64,000 bases of DNA from Streptomyces sp. HUAS CB01 (GCF_030406905.1 NZ_CP129137.1:4670001-4734000), one strand, 5' to 3'; shown: positions 1-9,406, counted from the first letter of the stretch. Program-made: numbers and translations. The notes: generated from the sequence alone by a model not told the origin.

Positions 1-2
1 TC

Positions 3-362
3 GCGACGTACTTCCTTCTGATCGTGTTCTTCGCCTTCTTCTACGTGGCGATCTCGTTCAACCCCGAGGAAGTCGCGGACAACATGAAGAAGTATGGTGG
101 CTTCATCCCGGGTATCCGGGCTGGTCGACCTACCGCCGAGTACCTGAGCTACGTGCTCAACCGGATCACCTGGCCGGGCTCGCTGTATCTGGGTCTGATC
201 GCTCTTGTGCCGACGATGGCGTTGGCCGGCTTCGGTGGTGCCAACCAGAACTTCCCGTTCGGTGGCACCAGCATCCTCATCATCGTGGGTGTCGGTCTCG
301 AGACCGTGAAGCAGATCGAGAGCCAGCTCCAGCAGCGCAACTACGAAGGGTTCCTCCGCTGA
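3..362 (+). CDS. secY: Protein translocase subunit SecY, C-terminal part
   Basis: Only the last ~119 residues lie in the window; the gene enters from the left edge in frame. SecY is the central channel of the Sec translocon in the cytoplasmic membrane. The visible part has a hydrophobic segment at the edge, the conserved cytoplasmic stretch with [20 protein letters not shown] and RPTAEYL, a further pair of membrane segments, and the typical end [18 protein letters not shown]. The stop TGA at 360-362 shares one base with the adk ATG, so the two are translationally coupled, as is usual at the end of the actinobacterial spc operon. Confidence 0.95.
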   Translation, partial: ATYFLLIVFFAFFYVAISFNPEEVADNMKKYGGFIPGIRAGRPTAEYLSYVLNRITWPGSLYLGLIALVPTMALAGFGGANQNFPFGGTSILIIVGVGLETVKQIESQLQQRNYEGFLR

Positions 363-1027
363 TGCGAATCGTCCTCGTCGGGCCGCCCGGTGCGGGCAAG
401 GGAACGCAGGCCGCGTTCCTTGCCAAGAACCTGTCGATCCCGCACATCTCCACGGGCGACCTGTTCCGGGCCAACATCAGCAAGGGCACGGACCTGGGCA
501 AGCAGGCCAAGGCGTACATGGACGCCGGCAACCTGGTGCCGGACGAGGTCACCATCGGGATGGCCCGGGACCGGATGGCACAGCCGGACGCCCAGAACGG
601 TTTCCTGCTGGACGGCTTCCCGCGGAACGTGTCGCAGGCCGAGGCGCTCGACGCGGCGCTGGCGTCGGACGGTGTGAAGCTGGACGCCGTGCTGGACCTG
701 GAGGTCCCCGAGGACGAGGTCGTCAAGCGGATCGCGGGCCGCCGCATCTGCCGGAACGACAGCGCACACGTCTTCCACGTCACCTACAGCGCCCCGAGGA
801 CCGAGGGTGTCTGCGACGTCTGCGGCGGCGACCTGTACCAGCGCGACGACGACTCCGAGGAGACCGTGCGCAAGCGGCTCGAGGTCTACCACACGCAGAC
901 CGAGCCGATCATCGACCACTACCGGGCCCAGGGCCTGCTGGTGACCATCTCCGCGCTCGGCAAGGTCGACGAGGTGACCGAGCGCGCGATGGAGGCTCTG
1001 CAGAAGGACCGGGCCGCCCAGGCCTGA
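362..1027 (+). CDS. adk: Adenylate kinase
   Basis: Cytoplasmic enzyme that interconverts ATP + AMP and 2 ADP. The protein has 221 residues, a normal length for a long-lid bacterial enzyme. The P-loop [10 protein letters not shown] is at residues 7-16, the AMP-site stretch DGFPRN follows, and the LID has ICRNDS followed by [11 protein letters not shown]. The LID keeps only a partial Cys set compared with the classical four-ligand zinc lid, so whether it binds zinc is uncertain. The start ATG overlaps the secY stop. A stem-loop follows the gene before map. Confidence 0.96.
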   Translation: MRIVLVGPPGAGKGTQAAFLAKNLSIPHISTGDLFRANISKGTDLGKQAKAYMDAGNLVPDEVTIGMARDRMAQPDAQNGFLLDGFPRNVSQAEALDAALASDGVKLDAVLDLEVPEDEVVKRIAGRRICRNDSAHVFHVTYSAPRTEGVCDVCGGDLYQRDDDSEETVRKRLEVYHTQTEPIIDHYRAQGLLVTISALGKVDEVTERAMEALQKDRAAQA

Positions 1028-1052
1028 CCCGCAGTACCTCCGACCGGATCGC

Positions 1053-1089
1053 ATACGGCCGCGGTGTCCCCAGGACGCCGCGGCCGTAT
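1053..1089 (+). terminator. Stem-loop after adk
   Basis: Inverted repeat with perfect 12-base arms (ATACGGCCGCGG and its complement) and a 13-base loop, 25 bases after the adk stop. It is not followed by a T-run, which is common for Streptomyces terminators. It could end secY-adk transcription or act as an attenuator before map; the remaining ~60 bases upstream of map show no clear promoter. Confidence 0.55.
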
Positions 1090-1148
1090 CGTTGATTACC
1101 CAGGCATCACGCCGAACCACTCTCCGACTCTGAAAGGCGCCGGCCCCC

Positions 1149-1985
1149 ATGGTGCAGATCAAGACCCCCGAGCAGATCGCGAAGATGCGTGAGGCGGGGC
1201 TGGTCGTCGCCGCCATCCACGCGGCGACCCGTGAGGCGGCGGTCCCCGGCGCCACGACGAAGGACCTGGACGAGGTCGCCCGCCAGGTGATCGCCGACCA
1301 CGGGGCCAAGTCGAACTTCCTGGGGTACGGCGGTTTCCCCGCCACCATCTGCACCTCGGTGAACGAAGTGGTCGTCCACGGCATCCCGGACGGGAAGACG
1401 GTTCTCAAGGACGGGGACGTCATCTCGATCGACGCCGGGGCGATCGTCGACGGCTGGCACGGCGACGCGGCGTTCACCGCCTTCGTCGGCGGCGGTCACG
1501 CCCCGGAGCTGATCGAGCTCTCCCGGGTGACCGAGGAGTCCATGTGGGCCGGTATCGCCGCCATGAAGAGCGGCAACCGGCTGGTCGACGTCTCCCGGGC
1601 GATCGAGACCTACATCCGCCGCCAGCCGAAGCCGGGCGGCGGCCGGTACGGGATCATCGAGGACTACGGCGGCCACGGCATCGGCACCGAGATGCACATG
1701 GACCCGCACCTGCTGAACTACGTCAGCCGCAAGCGCGGCAAGGGCCCGAAGCTGGTCCCCGGCTTCTGCCTGGCGATCGAGCCGATGGTGTCGCTCGGCA
1801 CCCCGCACACCGAGGTGCTCTCCGACGACTGGACCGTGATCACCACGGACGGCACCTGGTCCTCGCACTGGGAGCACTCGGTGGCGCTGACGGAGGAGGG
1901 CCCGCTGGTGCTCACGGCCGTCGACGGCGGCCGGGCGAAGCTGGCGGAGCTGGGCGTCACGGCCGCGCCGGACCCCCTGGCCTGA
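1149..1985 (+). CDS. map: Methionine aminopeptidase, type I
   Basis: Removes the initiator methionine from nascent proteins, using a dinuclear metal site. The 278-residue protein shows the expected metal ligands in order: two Asp in SIDAGAIVDGWHGDAAFT, His in YGGHGIGTEMH, and Glu in LAIEPMV and near WSSHWEHSVALTEEG. The N terminus (VQIKTPEQIAKMREAG) is typical of the family without a zinc-finger extension. It lies between adk and infA as in other Streptomyces. The start ATG is preceded by a weak purine stretch (GAAAGGCG) at a suitable distance. Confidence 0.95.
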   Translation: MVQIKTPEQIAKMREAGLVVAAIHAATREAAVPGATTKDLDEVARQVIADHGAKSNFLGYGGFPATICTSVNEVVVHGIPDGKTVLKDGDVISIDAGAIVDGWHGDAAFTAFVGGGHAPELIELSRVTEESMWAGIAAMKSGNRLVDVSRAIETYIRRQPKPGGGRYGIIEDYGGHGIGTEMHMDPHLLNYVSRKRGKGPKLVPGFCLAIEPMVSLGTPHTEVLSDDWTVITTDGTWSSHWEHSVALTEEGPLVLTAVDGGRAKLAELGVTAAPDPLA

Positions 1986-2084
1986 TCCGGGGCGCGCGGG
2001 CACACCCGAGGGCGGGGGCTGCGGGGGAGACCCGGCGGCCCCCGTCCTGCTTAAGGATCTCTCACCTTGGGCAAACTCCCCGGA

Positions 2085-2114
2085 TTCGTCTTTTCCAGGG
2101 GCCTGACGTAGACT
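2085..2114 (+). promoter_or_regulatory. Probable infA promoter
   Basis: TAGACT at 2109-2114 is a good principal-sigma -10 box and the poor match TTCGTC at 2085-2090 lies 18 bases upstream. It would give a ~85-base leader to the GTG of infA. Supported mainly by the -10 and by the gap between map and infA; the -35 is weak. Confidence 0.4.
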
Positions 2115-2202
2115 GATGCGTCGGCTCGCGTGTACCCGTATGTCCGCTTGCGGTCGAAGGGCGACAAGAGCCGATCAAGGTAGCCGATTCGAAGGGCGAA
2201 GC

Positions 2203-2424
2203 GTGGCCAAGAAGCAAGGTGCCATCGAGATCGAGGGCACCGTGATCGAGTCCCTGCCGAACGCCATGTTCAAGGTGGAGCTCCAGAACGGTCACAAGGT
2301 CCTCGCGCACATCTCCGGCAAGATGCGGATGCACTACATCCGAATCCTTCCGGACGACCGGGTCGTCGTGGAGCTCTCTCCGTACGACCTGACGCGTGGG
2401 CGGATCGTCTACCGCTACAAGTAG
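2203..2424 (+). CDS. infA: Translation initiation factor IF-1
   Basis: Binds the ribosomal A site during initiation. The GTG at 2203 gives the standard 73-residue protein starting with the (M)[15 protein letters not shown] consensus and ending in [15 protein letters not shown]. The single S1-like OB fold fills the whole protein. An upstream in-frame ATG at 2116 would add 29 arginine-rich residues foreign to the family and is not used. rpmJ follows after 58 bases and the ribosomal genes continue in the same direction. Confidence 0.96.
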   Translation: MAKKQGAIEIEGTVIESLPNAMFKVELQNGHKVLAHISGKMRMHYIRILPDDRVVVELSPYDLTRGRIVYRYK

Positions 2425-2482
2425 ATCTTGCCCTCACCCCCTCCCGGGGGTGCTGGCACTGACCCGGAGAACCTCACATCCC

Positions 2483-2596
2483 ATGAAGGTCAAGCCGAGC
2501 GTCAAGAAGATCTGCGACAAGTGCAAGGTGATCCGCCGCCACGGCCGGGTCATGGTCATCTGCGACAACCTGCGCCACAAGCAGCGCCAGGGCTGA
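2483..2596 (+). CDS. rpmJ: 50S ribosomal protein L36 (zinc-binding form)
   Basis: 37-residue ribosomal protein that begins [19 protein letters not shown]. The C-x2-C, later Cys and His (CDNLRH) make up the zinc-ribbon, so this is the Cys-containing form rather than the zinc-independent paralogue some Streptomyces express under zinc limitation. It sits in its standard place between infA and rpsM. Confidence 0.96.
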   Translation: MKVKPSVKKICDKCKVIRRHGRVMVICDNLRHKQRQG

Positions 2597-2794
2597 CGCA
2601 CGCCGACCTGCACCTCGCAGATCCTCGCGCGACGCGAGCAACACACGTTCACCAGCAGGGCCCGCCCAGTCCGCAAGGACCGGCGGCACCTCCGGCGGGG
2701 GCCGGGGACCGGGACGTACCACCTCTCCTTCGGGAGGGGTCGGCGGCCCGGGACGGTTCTGCTGCAGACCCCCGAACACCACAGGAGCCATTGA

Positions 2795-3175
2795 ATGGCA
2801 CGCGTTTCCGGTGTTGACATCCCGCGCGACAAGCGCGTGGAGGTCGCACTCACCTACGTCTTCGGCATCGGCCGCACCCTGGCGAAGGAGACCCTCGCCG
2901 CGGCCGGTGTGAACCCGAACACCCGCGTTCGTGACCTGGCCGAAGAGGACCTCGTCAAGATCCGCGAGTACGTGGACGCCAACCTCAAGACCGAGGGTGA
3001 CCTCCGTCGCGAGATCCAGGCCGACATCCGCCGCAAGGTCGAGATCGGCTGCTACCAGGGTCTGCGTCACCGCCGCGGTCTGCCGGTCCACGGCCAGCGC
3101 ACCAGCACGAACGCCCGTACCCGCAAGGGTCCGCGTCGCGCCATCGCCGGCAAGAAGAAGCCGGGCAAGAAGTAG
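2795..3175 (+). CDS. rpsM: 30S ribosomal protein S13
   Basis: 126 residues, starting [21 protein letters not shown] after a GGAG-type ribosome binding site. Contains the helix-hairpin-helix like core ([14 protein letters not shown]), the conserved [18 protein letters not shown] block and the basic tail ending KKPGKK, which reaches into the decoding region near the P site. First gene of the rpsM-rpsK-rpoA-rplQ group; the ~200 bases between rpmJ and rpsM are GC-rich and show no confident promoter. Confidence 0.96.
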   Translation: MARVSGVDIPRDKRVEVALTYVFGIGRTLAKETLAAAGVNPNTRVRDLAEEDLVKIREYVDANLKTEGDLRREIQADIRRKVEIGCYQGLRHRRGLPVHGQRTSTNARTRKGPRRAIAGKKKPGKK

Positions 3176-3240
3176 TCCTCAGCAGGACGCTCTACCAGCG
3201 GTCTTCGCTGTAGGACCGACCACCTCCACGGGAGAAATAC

Positions 3241-3645
3241 ATGCCCCCCAAGGGACGCCAGGGCGCCGTCAAGAAGGTGCGCCGCAAGGAAAAGAAGAAC
3301 GTCGCTCACGGCCACGCGCACATCAAGAGCACGTTCAACAACACGATCGTCTCGATCACGGACCCCAGCGGCAACGTGATCTCCTGGGCCTCCGCCGGCC
3401 ACGTCGGCTTCAAGGGCTCGCGCAAGTCCACCCCCTTCGCCGCGCAGATGGCCGCCGAGTCGGCCGCCCGCCGCGCGCAGGAGCACGGCATGCGCAAGGT
3501 CGACGTGTTCGTCAAGGGTCCGGGCTCCGGCCGTGAGACCGCGATCCGTTCCCTCCAGGCCACCGGCCTCGAGGTCGGCTCCATCCAGGACGTCACCCCG
3601 ACGCCGCACAACGGCTGCCGTCCCCCCAAGCGCCGCCGCGTCTGA
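3241..3645 (+). CDS. rpsK: 30S ribosomal protein S11
   Basis: 134 residues; S11 lies on the platform of the small subunit near the mRNA exit. Typical blocks: [38 protein letters not shown], the stretch [18 protein letters not shown], and the terminal [19 protein letters not shown] strong GGGAGA ribosome binding site precedes the ATG. A stem-loop and ~195 bases separate it from rpoA. Confidence 0.96.
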   Translation: MPPKGRQGAVKKVRRKEKKNVAHGHAHIKSTFNNTIVSITDPSGNVISWASAGHVGFKGSRKSTPFAAQMAAESAARRAQEHGMRKVDVFVKGPGSGRETAIRSLQATGLEVGSIQDVTPTPHNGCRPPKRRRV

Positions 3646-3712
3646 CGCGTCGCCGCTGCACGGCTGACCCCGAGCGCGACGCGTCCCGCGCGTCACGCCC
3701 GGTCCGAGGCTT

Positions 3713-3747
3713 CGGGCGGTACGGCCCCTCGTGGGACGTACCGCCCG
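3713..3747 (+). terminator. Stem-loop between rpsK and rpoA
   Basis: Perfect 11-base arms (CGGGCGGTACG and complement) around a 13-base loop, with no T-run. It may partly terminate or attenuate transcription between rpsK and rpoA, or protect a processed 3' end. Role inferred from structure and position only. Confidence 0.4.
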
Positions 3748-3840
3748 TACCCTTGCAGTACGCAGTATTCGAAAGCCGGGCCTGGGCCCGGTCGAGTCGG
3801 GCGTCAAATAGCGGGCGCCCATGACTGAAGGATCACAGAC

Positions 3841-4863
3841 ATGCTGATCGCTCAGCGTCCCTCGCTGACCGAAGAGGTCGTCGACGAGTACCGCTCCCGG
3901 TTCGTGATCGAGCCGCTGGAGCCGGGCTTCGGCTACACCCTCGGCAACTCCCTCCGCCGTACGCTCCTCTCCTCGATCCCGGGCGCGGCCGTCACGTCCA
4001 TCCGGATCGACGGCGTCCTGCACGAGTTCACCACCGTGCCGGGTGTCAAGGAGGACGTCACCGACCTCATCCTGAACATCAAGCAGCTGGTCGTCTCCTC
4101 GGAGCACGACGAGCCGGTCGTGATGTACCTGCGCAAGCAGGGTCCGGGTCTGGTCACCGCCGCCGACATCGCGCCCCCGGCCGGTGTCGAGGTCCACAAC
4201 CCCGACCTGGTCCTGGCCACGCTGAACGGCAAGGGCAAGCTGGAGATGGAGCTGACCGTCGAGCGCGGTCGCGGCTACGTCTCCGCCGTGCAGAACAAGC
4301 AGGTGGGCCAGGAGATCGGCCGGATCCCGGTCGACTCCATCTACTCGCCGGTGCTGAAGGTCACGTACAAGGTCGAGGCGACCCGTGTCGAGCAGCGCAC
4401 CGACTTCGACAAGCTGATCGTCGACGTCGAGACCAAGCAGGCCATGCGCCCGCGCGACGCCATGGCGTCGGCCGGAAAGACCCTGGTCGAGCTGTTCGGC
4501 CTGGCCCGCGAGCTCAACATCGACGCCGAGGGCATCGACATGGGTCCGTCCCCGACGGACGCCGCCCTGGCCGCCGACCTGGCGCTGCCGATCGAGGAGC
4601 TGGAGCTCACGGTCCGCTCCTACAACTGCCTCAAGCGCGAGGGCATCCACTCCGTGGGTGAGCTCGTCGCCCGCTCCGAGGCCGACCTCCTCGACATCCG
4701 CAACTTCGGTGCGAAGTCGATCGACGAGGTCAAGGCGAAGCTGGCCGGCATGGGCCTGGCCCTCAAGGACAGCCCGCCCGGATTCGACCCGACCGCCGCC
4801 GCCGACGCCTTCGGCGCCGACGACGACGCGGACGCCGGTTTCGTCGAGACCGAGCAGTACTAG
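3841..4863 (+). CDS. rpoA: DNA-directed RNA polymerase alpha subunit
   Basis: 340 residues. The N-terminal domain (about 1-230) dimerises and nucleates assembly of RNA polymerase; it holds [27 protein letters not shown] and the [10 protein letters not shown] block. The C-terminal domain (about 250-315) has the helix-hairpin-helix fold that contacts UP elements and activators ([35 protein letters not shown]). It ends in an acidic tail rich in Asp and Ala, common in Streptomyces. The start ATG is followed directly by [11 protein letters not shown], the actinobacterial form. Confidence 0.97.
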   Translation: MLIAQRPSLTEEVVDEYRSRFVIEPLEPGFGYTLGNSLRRTLLSSIPGAAVTSIRIDGVLHEFTTVPGVKEDVTDLILNIKQLVVSSEHDEPVVMYLRKQGPGLVTAADIAPPAGVEVHNPDLVLATLNGKGKLEMELTVERGRGYVSAVQNKQVGQEIGRIPVDSIYSPVLKVTYKVEATRVEQRTDFDKLIVDVETKQAMRPRDAMASAGKTLVELFGLARELNIDAEGIDMGPSPTDAALAADLALPIEELELTVRSYNCLKREGIHSVGELVARSEADLLDIRNFGAKSIDEVKAKLAGMGLALKDSPPGFDPTAAADAFGADDDADAGFVETEQY

Positions 4864-4869
4864 TCGCCT

Positions 4870-4915
4870 CCGGCGGGGACGGGTGCGGGCGAGGCCCGTT
4901 CCCCGTCCCCGCCGG
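4870..4915 (+). terminator. Stem-loop in the rpoA-rplQ gap
   Basis: Perfect 13-base arms (CCGGCGGGGACGG and complement) starting 7 bases after the rpoA stop, loop ~20 bases. The whole gap 4864-5195 (332 bases) carries no gene. Besides this hairpin it has a smaller repeat, CACCGG...CCGGTG, just before the rplQ ribosome binding site. No convincing -10/-35 pair was seen, so rplQ may depend on read-through. Confidence 0.45.
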
Positions 4916-5195
4916 AACGACGGCTCCCCGGCCCCGGGCCCGCGGATCCCTGCTCCGGCCGGGACCGGCGGGCCTCCCGGGTGCCCGGGCGGCACACGGT
5001 GCGGAGCTTCCTCGCACCACAGGCTCCGTCCAGGGGCCGGAACGCTGGACCCCGGGTGCGCCCGGACAGCGGGCGGAAGCCCGCGCGACACCGACTTCCC
5101 CCGGGACCCCCGGGGGTGCGCGAGGGGCGGGAGCCCGTCGCACAGGCTGACACCGGTACCTGATACGGCCGGTGCAGATCATGAGGAGAAACACC

Positions 5196-5690
5196 ATGCC
5201 GAAGCCCGCCAAGGGTGCCCGTCTGGGCGGCAGCGCCGCGCACGAGAAGCTGCTGCTCGCGAACCTCGCGAAGTCGCTCTTCGAGCACGGCCGCATCACC
5301 ACGACCGAGGCCAAGGCCCGCCGCCTGCGTCCGGTCGCGGAGCGTCTGATCACGAAGGCGAAGAAGGGCGACATCCACAACCGTCGCCTGGTGCTGCAGA
5401 CGATCACGGACAAGGGCATCGTCCACACGCTCTTCACCGAGATCGCCCCGCGCTACGCCGAGCGTCCGGGTGGCTACACCCGGATCACCAAGATCGGCAA
5501 CCGTCGTGGTGACAACGCCCCGATGGCCGTGATCGAGCTCGTCGAGGGCGAGATCGCGAAGAAGGCCACCGTCGCCGAGGCCGAGGCCGCCACCAAGCGT
5601 GCGGTCAAGGAAGCCGACGAGGCCAAGGCCGAGGAGACCAAGGCCGAGGACGCCGCCGAGGCTCCGGCCGAGGAGTCGAAGGACGCCTGA
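5196..5690 (+). CDS. rplQ: 50S ribosomal protein L17
   Basis: Part of the peptide-exit-tunnel rim. The ATG at 5196 follows the ribosome binding site GAGGAGAA (5183-5190) and gives [20 protein letters not shown], the usual start; an in-frame GTG 24 bases upstream lies before that site. 164 residues, longer than the ~120 of the E. coli protein because of a C-terminal tail of Ala, Glu and Lys repeats (from about residue 120), which is typical of Streptomyces. A strong hairpin follows. Confidence 0.96.
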   Translation: MPKPAKGARLGGSAAHEKLLLANLAKSLFEHGRITTTEAKARRLRPVAERLITKAKKGDIHNRRLVLQTITDKGIVHTLFTEIAPRYAERPGGYTRITKIGNRRGDNAPMAVIELVEGEIAKKATVAEAEAATKRAVKEADEAKAEETKAEDAAEAPAEESKDA

Positions 5691-5718
5691 GGCGTTCCGA
5701 GACGGCTTTACGGCTGAC

Positions 5719-5758
5719 GGACGGGCCCGTCCCCCTTTGCTGGGGGCCGGGCCCGTCC
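5719..5758 (+). terminator. Terminator after rplQ
   Basis: 17-base arms with a single T/C mismatch (left GGACGGGCCCGTCCCCC) around the 6-base loop TTTGCT, starting 29 bases after the rplQ stop. Very stable and placed at the end of the ribosomal operon, 31 bases before truA. Confidence 0.7.
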
Positions 5759-5789
5759 CGTTGACAGGACCTGAGAGGCAGAACGAGAC

Positions 5790-6659
5790 GTGAGCGATGA
5801 CGTGAGGCCCGGCTTCGTCCGGGTACGGCTGGATCTGTCCTACGACGGCAGGGACTTCTCGGGCTGGGCCAAGCAGACGCGTGGGCAGCGGACGGTCCAG
5901 GGCGAGATCGAGGACGCGATCCGTACGGTCACGCGTTCGCAGGACACCTACGAGCTGACCGTCGCCGGCCGCACGGACGCCGGTGTGCACGCCCGCGGCC
6001 AGGTCGCGCACGTCGACCTGCCGCAGGACCTCTGGGCCGAGCACCGGGAGAAGCTGTTGCGGCGGCTGGCGGGCCGGCTGCCCCACGACGTCCGGGTGTG
6101 GAAGGCCGAGGAGGCTCCCGCCGGCTTCAACGCCCGCTTCTCGGCGATCTGGCGGCGCTACGCCTACCGCGTCACCGACCACCCGGCCGGCGTCGACCCG
6201 CTGTTGCGCGGTCATGTGCTGTGGCACGACTGGCCGTTGGACCTGGACGCCATGAACGCGGCGGCCGAACGGCTCCTCGGGGAGCACGACTTCGCCGCGT
6301 ACTGCAAGAAGCGCGAGGGCGCCACCACCATCCGGACGCTCCAGGAGCTGCGCTGGGAGCGCGACGCGTCCGGGATCCTGACCGCGACCGTGAAGGCCGA
6401 CGCCTTCTGCCACAACATGGTCCGGTCGCTCGTCGGCGCGATGCTCTTCGTCGGTGACGGACACCGGCCGGCGGACTGGCCGGCGAAGGTCCTGGCCGCC
6501 GGGGTCCGCGACTCCGCGGTCCACGTCGTACGGCCGCACGGGCTGACGCTGGAGGAAGTCGGCTACCCCGCCGACGAACTGCTGGCAGCCCGGAACCTGG
6601 AGGCACGGAACCGGCGCACGCTCCCGGCCCGTGGCGCGGGGGCGGCCGGCTGCTGCTGA
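5790..6659 (+). CDS. truA: tRNA pseudouridine(38-40) synthase TruA
   Basis: Isomerises uridines 38-40 in the anticodon stem of tRNAs. 289 residues, slightly longer than the E. coli enzyme. Start GTG at 5790 gives (M)[19 protein letters not shown]. The catalytic aspartate is in [15 protein letters not shown], about residue 68, and RYAYRVTD and [13 protein letters not shown] are family motifs. The last residues (RGAGAAGCC) are an unconserved tail. It follows rplQ, as in many bacteria, but a strong hairpin separates the two. Confidence 0.95.
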   Translation: MSDDVRPGFVRVRLDLSYDGRDFSGWAKQTRGQRTVQGEIEDAIRTVTRSQDTYELTVAGRTDAGVHARGQVAHVDLPQDLWAEHREKLLRRLAGRLPHDVRVWKAEEAPAGFNARFSAIWRRYAYRVTDHPAGVDPLLRGHVLWHDWPLDLDAMNAAAERLLGEHDFAAYCKKREGATTIRTLQELRWERDASGILTATVKADAFCHNMVRSLVGAMLFVGDGHRPADWPAKVLAAGVRDSAVHVVRPHGLTLEEVGYPADELLAARNLEARNRRTLPARGAGAAGCC

Positions 6660-6673
6660 GCCGGGACTGCCGC

Positions 6674-7516
6674 TCAGTCCTTCGCCCACGTCCCGAGGAG
6701 GCCCGACAGGGCCTTCGCCGCCTCCTTCGCCTCGGGGCCGCCGCCTCTGGCGTCGGGAGCGAGTTCCACATGGACGAACGTGGTGTGCCGGCGCTGGGCC
6801 TCCCTGCCCTGGACGTTCGTGGTGCCCTCCAGGGGACACCGCGCGGACCAGCCACGGCAGACGCGGAGTCCCTCCGCCGCCATGCGGTCGGCCAGGGCCG
6901 CGACCTCGCCGGGCGCGCTCTCCGCGGCGCCGGTGGAGATCACGGCGTCGTAGGGGCGATCGGACGACTCGGCGAAGCCGTGCAACTGGACGCCGGGCAC
7001 ACCGCGTTCCTGGAGTTCCCGGACGATGGTGTGGAAGGCGCTGTCCTCGCGGTGCGCGACGTCCGCCGCGTCCCCGCGGCCCGCTTCGCGGTGGGCGCCG
7101 GCCAGCACCAGGGCGCCGCCGGGAGTGTCCTCCAGCAGTCGTACCCCGAGCGATTCGGTGTCCCGGTCGGCCACCGGGTGCGGCACCTGCGCACTCCAGC
7201 GGACGCCGGAGTCGGCGCTGACGTAGAGGCGGCCCCAGCGGGCGCTCCTGCCCGGGCGGAGAGCGGCGACCTCGTCGTATCGCCGACCGGAGTCGGTGTC
7301 CGTCAGGCGGGTGATGCCCAGGCCGATGGGAGCGAGCAGCCGCTCGGCCTCCCTCGCGTCGCCCGCGAGAAGACGGCCGACGCCCTTGGCCAGCTGTTCG
7401 CGCTGCCGCTCGTCGGGAGCCGCGTACGGCGTGTCTGGACCGAACTCCGCCGTGTGGGAGAGCGAGGAGCTGCTGGAGTACCTGGCCGAGCTTCCGGCGG
7501 ACGAGAGCGACGTCAC
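6674..7516 (-). CDS. Putative metallohydrolase-like protein
   Basis: 280 residues as drawn from the GTG at 7516. The conserved-looking core starts near residue 30 (TPYAAPDERQREQLAKG). Invariant-type polar clusters are VPHPVADRDTESLG, VLAGAHREAG, VAHREDSAFHT and QLHGFA. His/Asp/Glu in this spacing recall poly-gamma-glutamate hydrolase / N-formylglutamate-amidohydrolase-like zinc proteins; that assignment is recognition, not proof. No signal peptide is visible and the first ~25 residues are low-complexity Ser, the antisense of the plus-strand NlpC/P60 gene. The true start may be internal, or the gene may have lost its 5' end. It converges on truA with a 14-base gap. Confidence 0.6.
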   Translation of the reverse strand: MTSLSSAGSSARYSSSSSLSHTAEFGPDTPYAAPDERQREQLAKGVGRLLAGDAREAERLLAPIGLGITRLTDTDSGRRYDEVAALRPGRSARWGRLYVSADSGVRWSAQVPHPVADRDTESLGVRLLEDTPGGALVLAGAHREAGRGDAADVAHREDSAFHTIVRELQERGVPGVQLHGFAESSDRPYDAVISTGAAESAPGEVAALADRMAAEGLRVCRGWSARCPLEGTTNVQGREAQRRHTTFVHVELAPDARGGGPEAKEAAKALSGLLGTWAKD

Positions 7517-8375
7517 TTCCGGGGCGGAGGCACCGCACCCGGTCTCGGCCGCGGTTCACCAGCCCGCGCGCCTGGACCCGTTCGCCCCGTACCCCGCGGC
7601 CTACGAGGAGCGCTATCAGGCCTCCCAGACGCAGGAGATCCCGGTGGTCAGGATTCCGGCACAGCCGTCCGGGCCCTACGCCGGCGAGAAGGAGAAGTGG
7701 TTCAAGGACTGGTACGCCGAGAACAGGGACAGCAAGGAGGACGACGTCTTCGCCTTCGCCTTCCAGTACGTGGCCGGCGCACCCCAGAAGAAGGACGGGC
7801 AGGGCATCGCCTTCCGCGGTGACGCGAACTTCGGTCCGCTGAACACCTCGGGCGCCGAGGGCGGCGATCTGCGCCTGGAGCAGTCCGACTTCTACGACTA
7901 CCTCGGCGTCCCGTACCCCTTCCGGGACGGCGCCACCGGCTCGCCGGAGGCCATGCGTGCGCGCTCCCTGGACTGCTCGGGATACCTGCGCATGGTGCTG
8001 GGCTACCGGGCGCGCTATCCGCTGATGTCCTCCGACAAGTCCGGCGACGGTCTCCCGCGCACCGCCAACGACATGGCCCGCTCGAAGCGGGGTGTCGACG
8101 TGCTGCCCCTCACCGGAGTGTCGGTGAAGGACCGCCCGTCGGCCATCGACCAGCTCCAGCCGGGCGACCTCGTCTTCTTCAAGCTCGACGCGCGCACCAA
8201 CGAGCGACTGGACCACGTGGGCATGGTGCTCGGCTACGACACCGAGGGCCACCTGATCTTCGTCTCCAGCCGCGAGGAGGTCAACGGGCCCACCATCGGC
8301 GACATCGGCGGCGCCTCCCGTCTGGACGGCAACGGCTACTACGCGAAGACGCTGCGCAGCGCCAAGCGCCTGTGA
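7452..8375 (+). CDS. NlpC/P60-family cell-wall hydrolase-like protein
   Basis: Likely peptidoglycan endopeptidase. The C-terminal NlpC/P60 domain has the catalytic Cys in LDCSGYLRMV, the gating stretch IDQLQPGDLVFF, and the catalytic His in RLDHVGMVLG; the third polar residue probably lies in SSREEVNGP. The region before it is hydrophilic (EKEKWFKDWYAENRDSKEDD). The start chosen, GTG 7452, is uncertain: no ribosome binding site is visible and all upstream in-frame starts read into sequence antisense to the neighbouring gene. No signal peptide is present, which is unexpected for this family. 307 residues with this start. Confidence 0.7.
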   Translation: MWESEELLEYLAELPADESDVTSGAEAPHPVSAAVHQPARLDPFAPYPAAYEERYQASQTQEIPVVRIPAQPSGPYAGEKEKWFKDWYAENRDSKEDDVFAFAFQYVAGAPQKKDGQGIAFRGDANFGPLNTSGAEGGDLRLEQSDFYDYLGVPYPFRDGATGSPEAMRARSLDCSGYLRMVLGYRARYPLMSSDKSGDGLPRTANDMARSKRGVDVLPLTGVSVKDRPSAIDQLQPGDLVFFKLDARTNERLDHVGMVLGYDTEGHLIFVSSREEVNGPTIGDIGGASRLDGNGYYAKTLRSAKRL

Positions 8376-8378
8376 CGT

Positions 8379-8418
8379 GACACGGGCCGGGGCGGCGCGC
8401 CCGTGCCGGCCCCGTGTC
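8379..8418. terminator. Hairpin between convergent genes
   Basis: GACACGGG-CCGG pairs with CCGGCCCCGTGTC with one bulged base; the inner GC-rich part can extend it. It lies between the NlpC gene and the convergent membrane-protein gene, so could end transcription from both sides. Confidence 0.5.
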
Positions 8419-8468
8419 GCGGGGCGTCAGCCGACACTCGGGGCGGCGCCCCGGGAGCGGCCCTGTCG

Positions 8469-9350
8469 TCAGCCCGCCGGGGCGGTGGCCGCCGCGGACG
8501 CCTGCAGCTCGCCGCGGCGCACGATCTGGCGGAACGTGAACTCCGCGAGGTCGTCGCCCGGCTGGAACGCCTTGGTGTCGCCCTTGGTGACGGACTTTCC
8601 GCTGAGGTAGCCGGTGGCGGTGAAGTAGGCGTACCGGCCGTAGGAGTTGCCCACGAAGCGGCACACCGGCCCGCCCTTGCAGAAGGCGGCGACGCCCGAG
8701 CCGGCGAGCGGGGCGATGCTGCGGGCCGACTGCTTCACGGCCGCCTGCGCCTGCGCCTCGGTGGGGAAGACGGCCACGCCGATGGTGACGGCCACGCCGT
8801 CCTTCGTGTAGGTGGCGCGGATGACCTGGTCGCAGCCGTGCGAGCGGAGCGCCGCGCCCAGCGACGCCTGGGTCGCGGAGGCGCAGTTCGTGGTGCGGGC
8901 CGTGGGGCCCTTGGCGTAGACCCGGTCGCCCATCGTGAGCTTCTTCCCCGGGAAGAGGGTGTCGGCGCTCAGTGGCGCGGTGTCCTTCTTCGCGCTGGAG
9001 ATGAAGTCCTTGGGGTCGGGCGGCGGCGGGGGCGCGACCGTGGAGAACGACGGCTCCGGCTGCGTGGTCTGGTTCGGCAGCTCGGGAGCCGTCGGCAGGT
9101 CACTGGCGTTCTTGCCGGAGGGGGCCGCGTCGTTGGTGAAGACCACGGCCGTGGCCACGATCGCGGCGACGGCCGCGGTCGCGACACCGCCCGCCCCGAT
9201 CAGCAGCCACCTCTTGCGCCGCGCCCGCGCGGCGGAGGCATCCGCCAGCGCCGCCCAGTCGGGTGTCGACGACGACGACGCCGGTGGCTCTCCGTACGAC
9301 TGGTACGGCTGCCGCGGCTCCTGCGGCCACTGCGATCCCCCAAAGCTCAT
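8469..9350 (-). CDS. Single-pass membrane protein of unknown function
   Basis: 293 residues from the ATG at 9350 (MSFGGSQWPQEPRQPYQSYG). Layout: cytoplasmic Pro/Gln/Ser-rich N terminus (1-45), a basic run RARRKRW, one membrane helix (about 48-72, LLIGAGGVATAAVAAIVATAVVF), a Pro-rich linker, then an extracytoplasmic domain of ~190 residues with three Cys (NCASAT, HGCDQV, FCKGGPVC region) that may form disulfides. Not recognised beyond being a conserved-looking Streptomyces type. An alternative ATG at 9359 adds only three residues. It is divergent from the ABC-F gene, with ~55 bases between them. Confidence 0.75.
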   Translation of the reverse strand: MSFGGSQWPQEPRQPYQSYGEPPASSSSTPDWAALADASAARARRKRWLLIGAGGVATAAVAAIVATAVVFTNDAAPSGKNASDLPTAPELPNQTTQPEPSFSTVAPPPPPDPKDFISSAKKDTAPLSADTLFPGKKLTMGDRVYAKGPTARTTNCASATQASLGAALRSHGCDQVIRATYTKDGVAVTIGVAVFPTEAQAQAAVKQSARSIAPLAGSGVAAFCKGGPVCRFVGNSYGRYAYFTATGYLSGKSVTKGDTKAFQPGDDLAEFTFRQIVRRGELQASAAATAPAG

Positions 9351-9406
9351 GCCGCGCATCCTAAACCTGTTGGGCGTGAGCATGCCCTGCGGTGACAATG
9401 CCCACC

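Noticed and set aside
5761..5766. Consensus TTGACA just before truA
   Set aside because: Only 24 bases before the truA GTG, so a -10 would overlap the start codon; no suitable box there.
3067..8252. Long minus-strand open frames opposite rpsM to the NlpC gene
   Set aside because: Shadows of ribosomal and truA genes; composition is Arg/Gly/Asp/Val-rich as expected for antisense frames.
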